Shown here piece by piece: positions 21,001 to 27,330 of a DNA stretch of 64,000 bases. Position 1 is the first letter of the stretch; every line of letters starts with the position of its first letter. A model generated the notes under the pieces. It was not told the DNA's origin, made no database searches, and saw nothing but the letters and a program-made list of their open reading frames with translations. The position numbers and the translations under genes were made by a program. Location of the stretch: contig JAVIAB010000124.1 of assembly GCA_032433765.1 (NCBI GenBank), positions 76,564,119 through 76,628,118 on the forward strand, read 5' to 3'. Source of the DNA: Megaustenia siamemsis (taxonomy: Eukaryota; Mollusca; Gastropoda; Stylommatophora; Ariophantidae).

Positions 21001-22367
21001 GTACATTGTACTGAGGTCTAAGTTAAGTACAAAGTTTTGTACATTGTACTGAGGTCTAAGTTAAGTACAGAGTTTTGTCCATTGTACTGAGGTCTAAGTT
21101 AAGTACAAAGTTTTGTACATTGTACTGAGGTCTAAGTTATGTACAAAGTTTTGTACATTGTACTGAGGTCTAAGTTAAGTACAGAGTTTTGTCCATTGTA
21201 CTGAGGTCTAAGTTAAGTACAGAGTTTTGTCCATTGTACTGAGGTCTAAGTTAAGTACAAAGTTTTGTACATTGTACTGAGGTCTAAGTTAAGTACAAAG
21301 TTTTGTACATTGTACTGAGGTCTAAGTTATGTACAAAGTTTTGTACATTGTACTGAGGTCTAAGTTAAGTACAGAGTTTTGTCCATTGTACTGAGGTCTA
21401 AGTTAAGTACAGAGTTTTGTCCATTGTACTGAGGTCTAAGTTAAGTACAAAGTTTTGTACATTGTACTGAGGTCTAAGTTAAGTACAAAGTTTTGTACAT
21501 TGTACTGAGGTCTAAGTTAAGTACAAAGTTTTGTACATTGTACTGAGGTCTAAGTTATGTACAAAGTTTTGTACATTGTACTGAGGTCTAAGCGAATGGG
21601 CATTGTCCTAGTAAATTGATCAGAACAAAATGCAGAGACCATTATAAACATAGCAAAGGGACGTCATAATCATCTTTTATATGCCAGATTGTTTTAAAGC
21701 TTTTCTTGTGAATAAAACAGACAAGTAAGCTCATCACTTATATAGAATACTAGTAGCACATGTTTCATATGCTTAATAAAGTACATTTTTTTTACAAATG
21801 TTATGTATTTTGTTAGCTTTTAGAGTTTGTCTCATTAGATTTTGCTAATCTTATGTTTGGTCATTAATTATTGCTTTCCATATGAGGTCTACATGTTTAT
21901 CGAAATATGAAAGCAAATGAATTGAAGTAAACATGCACCATTGTTTTTAATAGTGTGAACATTTATACAAGCAACAGTTGTGAAGTTTATTTTGTCTTGT
22001 GTGATTGATACAGGGAAATCATCAATTCATTAGAAAAAGTTCACCCTCTGATGAACAATAAGAATGTTTGTTAAAACAGACATTTAGAAAAGCAATGAAG
22101 CTGTTTTTACAAAATAGATTCTGTAAATAGATTCTGTAAATAGATTCTGTAAATAGAATTGTAAATTAGCTTTGTAATATATAGATCAACATTGTTGTGT
22201 ATGATCAGTCTAGTTTGATTAACTGGGTGTTCTTGTCTTTCAGGCTAGCATGTGGAATAGTGGCAAGAGCATCAGGAGTATTCCAGAATTCCAAACGTTT
22301 CTGTGCTTGTGATGGGGTCACTATCTGGGAGCAAAGGCATAGAGACATTGAAAATGGGAAACTCTGA
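24..22367 (+). CDS. CCS: Copper chaperone for superoxide dismutase, six exons
   Basis: CCS delivers copper to Cu/Zn superoxide dismutase and helps form its disulfide, mainly in the cytosol. Exons 24-62, 3043-3115, 8498-8632, 12870-13096, 20481-20638 and 22244-22367 all have GT/AG borders and compatible phases (0,1,1,0,2) and join to 252 codons including TGA. Residues ~14-83 are the HMA-like domain I, ~84-210 the SOD-like domain II (QNLGAGVAAI, CNSCG) and ~211-251 domain III (RLACGIVARASGVFQN, then CAC). Domain III keeps the CXC copper motif (C231, C233). Domain I reads MRSPCC where the family has MxCxxC, so the first motif cysteine is serine. The segment holding HGG...RHxGD in other CCS proteins is not found between exons 4 and 5. 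The protein is about 23 residues shorter than human CCS. Introns are loaded with transposons and minisatellites. Identification is by recognition of conserved residues; the small first exon is the least certain. Confidence 0.93.
140..769 (+). mobile_element. RTE-type LINE fragment, 3' end
   Basis: Broken reading frames spell the RTE C-terminus (HRCYIEPIL, LTYGSESWT-like, VPWTAK). The copy ends with the family tail CCTACGCCAACCGG...CACATGATGATGATG. It is 5'-truncated and carries an extra ~120 bp near 455-580. The 18845-19340 copy belongs to the same subfamily. Confidence 0.85.
1350..2160 (+). mobile_element. Decayed non-LTR retrotransposon fragment with RNase H
   Basis: Around 1420-1480 the frames give LERVPNEGLQAILGCTR, typical of the region after the reverse transcriptase in I/R1/jockey-type LINEs. 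Around 1985-2045 another frame gives PGHACVHGNEIADKLAG, the C-terminal RNase H signature. Stops and frameshifts are frequent. This is a different family from the RTE copies, which lack RNase H. Confidence 0.75.
2190..2370 (+). mobile_element. RTE reverse-transcriptase fragment
   Basis: The segment is closely similar to 15650-15805 of the RTE at 13755, covering the stretch around RRGVRQG...SPSLF and ending at MPGLN. It is short and broken. Confidence 0.8.
2500..2925 (-). pseudogene. DDE transposase remnant, Tc1/mariner-superfamily type
   Basis: The minus frames give NVSFHDTQLKPQLLQMVRQ, then PPPYCSHLNPIKLVWATVKG and IEYWKKYEE. These match the C-terminal third of the transposase at 6532-7540, including the catalytic-Glu region NPIxLVWAxVK, where Glu appears as Lys here. 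It is a decayed second copy in opposite orientation. Confidence 0.8.
2930..3027 (+). mobile_element. RTE 3' tail
   Basis: Only the last ~100 bases of the RTE subfamily seen at 140-769 are present, ending CACATGATGATGATTG. It lies directly upstream of the CCS exon 2 polypyrimidine tract. Confidence 0.8.
3043..3115 (+). CDS. CCS: CCS exon 2 (HMA domain, copper-motif exon)
   Basis: The acceptor is TTCTATTTCAG and the donor GTGAG (phase 1). It encodes MEFAVEMRSPCCVDRV and on to KDVKG. The LINE 3' tail ending ATGATGATG lies only about 15 bases upstream of the acceptor. Confidence 0.93.
3451..4231. repeat. Minisatellite, 46- and ~54-bp units
   Basis: The unit contains AACAGGAGGGTAGGTACTCA and AAGACAAGAGAATAAATC. 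It exists in a 46-bp form and a longer form with an extra AAGTGAGA-like block, interspersed. About 16 copies lie in CCS intron 2. Confidence 0.95.
4232..4862. other. Intronic sequence with a LINE-3'-like motif
   Basis: There is no coding evidence. At 4738-4770 lies CTGAGGAAAGC...GGCCGAAA, a hairpin-type motif also seen at the 3' ends of other repeats in the window. The open frames here look like chance. Confidence 0.4.
4863..5160 (-). mobile_element. RTE fragment, 3' end, antisense
   Basis: On the minus strand the segment reads GATCACCAATGCCAGCGGGC near the end, followed by ATGATGATAC, and resembles the 63 kb RTE tail. It is 5'-truncated. Plus-strand open frames across it are shadows. Confidence 0.75.
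5161..5850. other. Intronic sequence, nothing recognised
   Basis: AT-rich at first, with a slightly GC-richer stretch at 5535-5800 and a short GA-rich run at 5817-5840. I see no conserved frame. Confidence 0.4.
6532..7545 (+). pseudogene. Transposase pseudogene of the TIR element
   Basis: The N-terminal part (MKVDDFDKDVNRREI...) looks like the winged-helix region of a widespread invertebrate IS630/Tc1-like family. IVYLDES holds the first catalytic Asp, CLVMDNASYHN the second and NPIELVWAKVK the Glu. The gene is dead: a frameshift near 6830 after LDES, another in the A-run near 7275, and a stop at 7384. The last readable part is IEYWRKYDDH. Confidence 0.9.
7537..8109. repeat. 288-bp direct duplication inside the TIR element
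   Basis: Copy 1 (7537-7824) and copy 2 (7825-8109) both begin ATAACAGCTGTTAACCTC and are nearly identical. Copy 2 has a few substitutions and one small deletion near its end. The first copy contains the 3' end of the transposase region. Confidence 0.95.
8498..8632 (+). CDS. CCS: CCS exon 3 (rest of domain I)
   Basis: The acceptor is GCTGCAG and the donor GTAAGT, phase 1 to 1. It encodes GVKSLDVDLAKQRLVIEG and on to AAILLGHGSS, equivalent to the second half of the HMA fold and linker of CCS. Confidence 0.93.
8860..9150 (-). mobile_element. LINE fragment, 3' end (family D)
   Basis: The segment shares the end motif CTGAAGA-GGC...GGCAGAAA and the downstream pattern (GTCAGCCTCxTTTTCTxTTACC) with 41285-42020, where the reverse-transcriptase C-terminus is readable. 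It is heavily decayed. Confidence 0.6.
9151..10100. other. CCS intron 3, no recognised element
   Basis: AT-rich intronic sequence. Short open frames exist on both strands but none has a recognisable domain. Confidence 0.4.
10101..12016. repeat. 30-bp minisatellite, ~64 units
   Basis: The unit is TTTACCTGGAAGCCCACAAC plus ATTTAGTTTG, with variant positions A/T (GGAAG/GGATG) and C/G (CACAA/CAGAA). Some 26-bp units (CAGCATTG) cluster at 11520-11890. Because 30 is divisible by three, frames stay open on both strands, which gives illusory proteins. Confidence 0.98.
12017..12869. other. CCS intron 3, 3' part
   Basis: AT-rich intronic sequence. At 12548-12640 there is a short antisense LINE 3' end (TTGAGCCATAGTTGGCCCAT...GGGCATAGACTC) of the same family as 41285-42020. 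Otherwise nothing was recognised. Confidence 0.5.
12870..13096 (+). CDS. CCS: CCS exon 4 (SOD-like domain II, first part)
   Basis: The acceptor is GTTTCAG and the donor GTAAGT (phase 0). It encodes QNLGAGVAAISVGDSDVRG, LTVHETGDVSDGCNSCG and a short acidic-basic end. The HVHQ seen in many CCS and SOD proteins is TVHE here. Confidence 0.95.
13097..13743. other. CCS intron 4, 5' part
   Basis: No repeat or coding match was recognised. I looked here for the missing CCS segment (HGG...RHxGD) and did not find it. Confidence 0.4.
13756..14959 (+). pseudogene. RTE endonuclease (EEP) domain, frameshifted
   Basis: The first part reads LKIATWNIRTLYQQGKLENL, the N-terminal APE-type endonuclease motif. 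After a frameshift near 13980-14120 the long frame 14129-14959 holds IIQTYAPT, IIMGDMNAKVGK, RNQIDYMMI and NSDHIPV, the catalytic Asp/Asn and Asp-His motifs of the fold. The enzyme nicks target DNA for target-primed reverse transcription. Motifs are intact within each piece. Confidence 0.93.
15247..16220 (+). pseudogene. RTE reverse transcriptase, frameshifted
   Basis: Frame 15247-15807 has [37 protein letters not shown] and GVRQGRILSPSLFNLY. A frameshift near 15790 moves to the frame starting [19 protein letters not shown], with the YADD catalytic motif, and reads into the thumb. The coding sequence is cut at 16220 by the composite retroposon. Confidence 0.95.
16489..17049 (+). pseudogene. 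Class A GPCR fragment, TM4-loop to C-terminus
   Basis: The open frame gives ECL2 with a Cys (EKCLPSPRLM), then TM5 (TYFDLVVTLLLPLIANTVML), an ICL3 of ~40 residues, TM6 (MLFALSLSYIIMNAPSHV) and TM7 with FLHVGHAQQACKFWIFVVV. It resembles invertebrate peptide (FMRFamide-receptor-like) receptors. NPxxY is not evident. TM1 to TM4 are missing or unreadable between the leader ATG and 16489, and the first frame after the ATG stops after 11 codons. No intron interrupts TM5-TM7. It sits inside the composite retroposon and ends at TAG immediately before the VNTR. Confidence 0.85.
17050..18005 (+). repeat. VNTR of composite retroposon copy 1
   Basis: Degenerate ~34-bp units occur, first of the type GCTCATATCTTGGTGTGTGT with GCTGGCCATG, later GTTAGTCATATCTCATATCT with GTGTGTGCATGTCTG. 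The same order of unit types occurs in copy 2, so the array belongs to the element. Short open frames through it are artefacts. Confidence 0.93.
18006..18342 (+). mobile_element. SINE-like tail of composite retroposon copy 1
   Basis: It starts AGTCACCTCTAGTGACTCAG and ends GATCGC(AG)n. It is collinear with 24736-25081, with small indels. It contains GCTGAAATCGGATGCACTGG, a block also found in SINEs at ~53580 and, diverged, ~48575, plus a decayed form of the pseudoknot motif (18095-18137), where the CAATC half of stem B is deleted. Confidence 0.88.
18353..18749 (+). pseudogene. RTE 3' end after the insertion
   Basis: This is the continuation of the element: ETWTLDKKTEQK, IEAFEMWIYRRMGRIGW and [13 protein letters not shown], then broken frames. 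It ends with GAGAAGGCACTCGATG. The family tail (GCAGAGATGGCAC...ATGATGA) is also seen at 51700-51735 and antisense at 52395. Confidence 0.9.
18845..19340 (+). mobile_element. RTE fragment, 3' end (subfamily of 140-769)
   Basis: Frames give ERVHRYYIEPFLTYGSESWT, RRMLKVPWTAKKTNEEILKE and FFGHIMRRGKLEYLVTTGKI. It ends CGCCAACCGGTATGGCACATGATGATG. It is 5'-truncated, with frameshifts. Confidence 0.88.
19341..19681. other. CCS intron 4, unique stretch
   Basis: AT-rich sequence; nothing recognised. Confidence 0.4.
19682..20335. repeat. 31-bp minisatellite, ~21 units
   Basis: The unit is AGTCTTTATCATTTATTGTA plus ATTCAAGTAAC, with variants ATTATT/ATCATT and GATTC/GATCC/AATTC. It lies ~145 bp upstream of CCS exon 5. 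Confidence 0.97.
20481..20638 (+). CDS. CCS: CCS exon 5 (SOD-like domain II, second part)
   Basis: The acceptor is CTCAGCAG and the donor GT at 20639. It encodes a short leader, then RRAEFRIAMPDFKLSDIIGH and VVVHQGSH. A second AG at 20488 is out of phase with exon 4, so 20481 is preferred. It joins exon 4 directly in frame, leaving no place for the usual HGG...RHxGD segment. Confidence 0.88.
20681..21594. repeat. 38-bp minisatellite, ~24 units
   Basis: The unit is TAAGTTAAGTACAAAGTTTT plus GTACATTGTACTGAGGTC. It contains the 16-bp near-palindrome GTACAAAGTTTTGTAC. It starts ~40 bp downstream of CCS exon 5. Confidence 0.97.
21595..22243. other. CCS intron 5, unique part
   Basis: AT-rich, with a small triplication of TAGATTCTGTAAA at 22110-22150. 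Nothing else was recognised. Confidence 0.5.
22244..22367 (+). CDS. CCS: CCS exon 6 (domain III and stop)
   Basis: The acceptor TCTTTCAG continues the split Arg codon. It encodes LACGIVARASGVFQN, FCACDGVTIWEQR and ends at TGA (22365-22367). The C-terminal tail is shorter than in vertebrates. Confidence 0.96.
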
Positions 22368-22615
22368 ATGTTGATATGTGATGGTGGATAATGAGATGGT
22401 TGAAAGCTTCTTCTTCTTCTTAACCCTATGGATTTTAAGAAAAGGGAAATAACTCCACCAAAATATGTGACATGTCGACTTTAAGGTCATCCATTGTGTA
22501 TGGGGCACTCTCTTGTTGTAAAAGATAATTTTAAATTCATGTATTTCAAAGCCTACAGGAGATCAAGAATGTGTAGCAGGATATCTTTGTTATCATTGTA
22601 CCTATACATTAATCT
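22368..22615 (+). other. CCS 3' flank / probable 3' UTR
   Basis: Non-coding after the CCS stop. It ends in the left target-site copy ATACATTAATCT (22604-22615) of the next retroposon. No clear AATAAA was noted in this stretch, so the polyadenylation site may lie further on or be non-canonical. Confidence 0.4.
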
Positions 22616-22631
22616 GATGGGACGCACCAAG

Positions 22632-23984
22632 ATGGAAGTTCGTCAAGTTCTAGCCGTAGTGTATACAATGGCTGATCTTGAACATCGCGCTGTCTGTTGT
22701 CACAGCGAGTTGGGGATTGTTAGAATTGTAACCGGGTTTGAATAATTGTTTGTGCACATTTCGTAACCACCTAGATCAAGTCTTTATTCTGCTGGCTTTG
22801 TTTGCGACATTGGAAGCTAATGACCTAACTGCCTAACTTGTGTAGACGGTTGGTTCGGGGCAAATTGTGCGTTGCAGTGTCACTGCTAAAATCGCTCAGC
22901 TTGTGACAGGGCTACAGGGACATGCACAAACGGTGACAGTTGTCGGCGAGAGCGTTTCGGACCCCAGTGTCAGTACTTGATCTAGTTTGCAAATACGCCT
23001 AGGGATCTGGACCTACAGATCCGGACAGTTCATGGTCTAATCACATGTTACGGATGAAGGGGCGATAGTTGCAAATATCTGCTCCATCTACATTGGCGGG
23101 GGTCGGAATGTGGCTCTCAAACAGAACGCAAACCAGACCGACACACTTAATGCTTGTTAATACAGTGGACGGGTGTGGACCAGGCCGCAGTTAATGGCAA
23201 AACAAAGACCAATCTTTATGACAATGACTGCACACACACACACAATTGAGAAGTGGAACCAATTCTGTTTACTGGTATCTGAACTTTGACACGTCCCAGA
23301 AGACTCACACCATTCGAATTTATCATCGAGCTAGCACTATGATCGGGTAAAGAATGACATTCCAAATGCTTTCTCTGACAGTGGCGGTGTAGTGTTCCAG
23401 TATAATGATATATCATACCCAAATATTTCTGTGAACACAATTGTAGTCACCATACAAGCGACAATGGCACACAGTAAGTTTGAGTTCTCACCGACCTTTT
23501 CGCAGGACGAGAGTGCACTGACGGTGTGTGAGGTGCAAACATTACAGACACCTATTGTCTGGACGGGCATTCTTGGTCGTTTTGTACAGTGTGGTGGGAG
23601 TAGCAAAGCTGCACCGTCATCATCGGTACGTGTCCATTCAACTGTTCACATGGGATTTATGGACACGACTGCTCCGGGTCTTGTCTTAGTGTTAGGTCCT
23701 TATGTGAGGAAAATCCGGAAAATGCCAACATTGCAAACATCCTGACTATACCTGTGATGACACTTGTTCTGATGGTAATTTTGGGTTACAGTGCGAACAG
23801 ACGTGTTCTGATGGCTGTGACATCATATGTGACACAGAACGAGCAGACTGTACGCGCAAGGAAGCATACTACGGGCCAGACTGCACTCTCAAATGTCCTG
23901 ACCACTGTTTCAACGACACCTGTGAACAGTCAACCGGGATCTGTTCCTGCAAGGGAACGTTCTACGGGTCAGACTGACCTCTAA
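22632..23984 (+). pseudogene. Multi-EGF / fucolectin-like secreted protein retro-copy, broken
   Basis: The leader ATG opens a 37-codon frame with a weakly hydrophobic start (MEVRQVLAVVYTMA). Downstream pieces in shifting frames give an EGF-like unit (CVDGWFGANCALQCHC), then GGGRNVALKQNANQTDTLNA, CTHTHT and YLNFDTSQKTHTIRIYHR, typical of fucolectin/F5-8-type domains in molluscan scavenger-receptor-like proteins. LTVCEVQTL follows, then 23720-23977 encodes CDDTCSDGNFGLQCEQTC and CPDHCFNDTCEQSTGICSC. Stops and frameshifts are scattered. No introns interrupt ~1.2 kb, although such genes normally have many, consistent with capture as processed RNA. Parent gene unknown. Confidence 0.75.
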
Positions 23985-24134
23985 ATCTCCGTACAACTGT
24001 TTGGAGATATCTGTTAACAGTTCATGGGGGCCGGCGTCTCGTATGTCGATGATTCCCACGTTAAGAAGAGTCTGCCGACTACAACAAACCCAAACATATG
24101 GATACCTTAATGTGTACTGGATATTTTCTTTCTG

Positions 24135-24735
24135 TGCTGGACATGGTTCATTTCTTGGTGTGTTCATTGCTAGCTAAGGCTCATATCTTGGCTTGTGGTG
24201 TGTGTGTGCTGGCCATGGCTCATATCTTGGTGTGTGTCATGTTAGTCATATCTCATATCTTGGAGTGTCCGTGTTAATCATGTCTCATATCTTTAAGTGT
24301 GTATGTGTTTAGTCATATCTTAGTGTGTATCTGTGTAGTCATGTGTCATATCTTTGTGTTTGGGGCTAGTGATGTCTCATATCTCTGTGTGTATGTTTAT
24401 GTTAGTCATATCTCATATCTTTGTGTGTGCATGTCTGGTATGTCACATCTCATATCCGTGTGTTTGCACGGCTATGCTAGTCACATCTCATATCATTGTG
24501 TGTGCCTAGCTATGTGGTCATATCTCATATCCTTGTGTGCATGTCCATGTTAGACATGTGTAATTTCTTTGTGGGTGCATGTCTATGTCAGTCATATCTC
24601 ATATCTTTATGTGCATGTTATGTTAGTCTTGTGTTATATATCTTGATGTATGCCAGTGTTAGTCATACCTGTATCGCTATGTGCATGTATGTGTTTATCA
24701 ATCTCATATCTTTTGTGTGCATGTCTGTGTTAGTC
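24135..24735 (+). repeat. VNTR of composite retroposon copy 2
   Basis: Degenerate ~34-bp units contain GTTAGTCATATCTCATATCT and TTGTGTGTGCATGTCTG. It begins with GCTGGACATGG/GCTGGCCATGG-type units as in copy 1. It is about 350 bp shorter than the copy 1 VNTR. Confidence 0.92.
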
Positions 24736-25081
24736 ACCTCTAGTGACTCGGGCAGATGGTGCTCGTAAACCTGGGAGGGCCGACCATCTAAGGGCAGAAT
24801 CCCCCTACAGAAAAGATCACCTGCTGCCTTGCAGGAAGATTGGGGACAATCAAAGGCTAGGGAAAGCAAACCTGAATAAAATGCTGGCTGAAATCGGATG
24901 CACTGGGCCACTGGCGCAGAACACAGTGCAACGTTTTTAACGGGTGTTCAATCAGAGTGGATCTGGCAGACTCTAATTGTGATGTTCTGTTTGTAACACA
25001 CCTAACCTGACAGCTGAGTTCATGTGAGTAGCTGGAATCCTACTCTGATTGGGTCCTGATCGCAGAGAGAGAGAGAGAGAG
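24736..25081 (+). mobile_element. SINE-like tail of composite retroposon copy 2
   Basis: It begins CACCTCTAGTGACTCGGGCA. A 7-bp stem AGATGGT (24754-24760) / ACCATCT (24783-24789) is intact here. The pseudoknot motif follows (24820-24867), then GCTGAAATCGGATGCACTGG and TGATCGC(AG)n. It is collinear with the tail of copy 1 and better preserved. Confidence 0.9.
24820..24867 (+). ncRNA. Pseudoknot RNA motif in retroposon tail
   Basis: Hairpin A is CCTGC, loop TGCCTT, GCAGG. Hairpin B is GATTG, loop GGGA, CAATC. Then A, AAGGC and TAGGG. AAGGC (24853-24857) is fully complementary to GCCTT in loop A (24826-24830), giving a pseudoknot. The same architecture occurs at 60535 and 60602 with compensatory stem changes. 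Function is unknown; catalytic or reverse-transcriptase-binding roles are possible. Confidence 0.7.
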
Positions 25082-25359
25082 ATACATTAATCTAGTACTG
25101 TCTTCACCCTAGAATACATCGCCTATCACGAATCATATTTTGATGACACCTTTGTAAAATTTACTAACCCTAATTGTTACATTTGGAATTCAAAAAATAG
25201 TATTTTCTTTGAACTTTTGCTACACAGCTGCGTTTACACTTGGAGAGAAACAGGATCGGATGCTGTAATCATTTCCTGGCTTATGTTTGATTTATGGCCT
25301 GAAATTCAAACGCCTGGCGCTGTGGCTACCAGAGGTGTTACGTTGTCTATTCACGCATT

Positions 25360-25715
25360 GGTCATCAGTCCATCATTTGAGCTGTACATTCAGCTTCCTC
25401 TTAGCATTGTTCGCTGGCTCATCATTTGAGCTGTATGTTCAGCTTTGTCTTAGCATTGTTCGTTGGCTCATCATTTGAGCTGTACGTTCAGTTTTCTCTT
25501 AGCATTGTTCGCTGGCTCATCATTTGAGCTGTATGTTCAGCTTTGTCTTAGCATTGTTCACTGGCTCATCATTTGAGCTGTACGTTCAGTTTCCTCTTAG
25601 CATTGTTCACTGGCTCATCATTTGAGCTGTATGTTCAGTTCCTCTTAGCATTGTTCGCTGGCTCATCATTTGAGCTGTACTTTCAGTTTCCTCTTAGCAT
25701 TGTTCACTGGCTCAT
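25360..25715. repeat. ~48-bp minisatellite, ~7 units
   Basis: The unit contains GGCTCATCATTTGAGCTGTA and TTCAGTTTCCTCTTAGCATT. The spacer 25094-25359 before it is unique, with nothing recognised. Confidence 0.95.
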
Positions 25716-25738
25716 CTCATACAGAGCAAGGCTTTGGT

Positions 25739-27330
25739 TAAGTCTCTGTGCATATACGTTAGTAAGATATGTTCTGGAGTCTCTGATGTGTTTGTAAAAA
25801 CATGTGCTGGAGTCTCTGTGATGTGTTTGTAAAACATGTGCTGGAGTCTCTGTGATGTGTTTGTAAAACATGTGCTGGAGTCTCTGTGATGTGTTTGTAA
25901 GACATGTTCTGAAGTCTCTGTGATGTGTTTGTAAAACATGTTCTGAAGTCTCTGTGGATGTGTTTGTAAGACATGTTCTGGAGTCTCTGTGATGTGTTTG
26001 TAAAACTTGTTCTGGAGTCTCTGTGCTGTGTTTGTAAAACATGTGCTGGAGTCTCTGTGCTGTGTTTGTAAAATATGTTTTGAAGTCTCTGTGATGTGTT
26101 TGTAAAACATGTTCTGGAGTCTCTGTGATGTGTTTGTAAAATTGTTCTGGAGTCTCTGTGCTGTGTTTGTAAAACATGTGCTGGAGTCTGTGATGTGTTT
26201 ACACATGTTCTGAAGTCTCTGTGATGTGTTTGTAAGACATGTTCTGGAGTCTCTGTGATGTGTTTGTAAAACTTGTTCTGGAGTCTCTGTGCTGTGTTTG
26301 TAAAACATGTGCTGGAGTCTCTGTGCTGTGTTTGTAAAACATGTTCTGAAGTCTCTGTGATGTGTTTGTAAAACATGTTCTGGAGTCTCTGTGATGTGTT
26401 TACACATGTTCTGAAGTCTCTGTGATGTGTTTGTAAAACATGTTCTGAAGTCTCTGTGATGTGTTTACACATGTTCTGAAGTCTCTGTGATGTGTTTACA
26501 CATGTTCTGAAGTCTCTGTGATGTGTTTGTAAGACATGTTCTGAAGTCTCTGTGATGTGTTTACACATGTTCTGAAGTCTCTGTGATGTGTTTGTAAGAC
26601 ATGTTCTGAAGTCTCTGTGATGTGTTTACACATGTTCAGAAGTCTCTGTGATGTGTTTGTAAGACATGTTCTGAAGTCTCTGTGATGGGTTTTACACATG
26701 TTCTGAAGTCTCTGTGATGTGTTTGTAAGACATGTGCTGGAGTCTCTGTGATGTGTTTGTAAGACATGTTCTGAAGTCTCTGTGATGTGTTTGTAAAACA
26801 TGTGCTGGAGTCTCTGTGATGTGTTTGTAAGACATGTGCTGGAGTCTCTGTGATGTGTTTGTAAGACATGTTCTGAAGTCTCTGTGATGTGTTTGTAAAA
26901 CATGTGCTGGAGTCTCTGTGATGTGTTTGCAAAACATGTGCTGGAGTCTCTGTGATGTGTTTGTAAAACATGTGCTGGAGTCTCTGTGCTGTGTTTGTAA
27001 AACATGTGCTGGAGTCTCTGTGATGTGTTTGTAAAACATGTTCTGAAGTCACTGTGATGTGTTTGTAAAACATGTTCTGAAGTCTCTGTGATGTGTTTGT
27101 AAAACATGTGCTGGAGTCTCTGTGATGTGTTTGTAAGACATGTTCTAGAGTCTCTGTGATGTGTTTGTAAAACATGTGCTGGAGTCTCTGTGATGTGTTT
27201 GTAAGACATGTTCTGAAGTCTCTGTGATGTGTTTGTAAGACATGTTCTGGAGTCTCTGTGATGTGTTTACACATGTTCTGAAGTCTCTGTGATGTGTTTG
27301 TAAGACATGTTCTTAAGTCTCTGTGATGTG
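25739..27330. repeat. 34-bp minisatellite, left part
   Basis: The unit is AAGTCTCTGTGATGTGTTTG plus TAAAACATGTTCTG, with variants (GAAG/GGAG, shortened TTTACACATG units). Since 34 mod 3 is 1, the minus strand reads three alternating peptides in one long open frame, an artefact. The array continues at 29509 after the hAT insertion. Confidence 0.97.

Larger units (their letters stand above)
22616..25081 (+). mobile_element. Composite cargo retroposon, copy 2 (EGF/fucolectin cargo)
   Basis: It is flanked by the 12-bp direct repeat ATACATTAATCT (22604-22615, 25082-25093). The leader GATGGGACGCACCAAG is 16 nt, as in copy 1, then ATG at 22632. It carries a degraded, intronless multi-EGF/fucolectin-like coding region, then the VNTR (24135-24735), the SINE-like tail and (AG)n. 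It shares leader, VNTR and tail with copy 1, but the cargo is unrelated. Confidence 0.9.

Noticed and set aside
25704..27274. Minus-strand frames of 200-270 codons with His/Thr-rich repeats
   Set aside because: Artefacts of the 34-bp minisatellite, whose three frames follow each other in one open frame.
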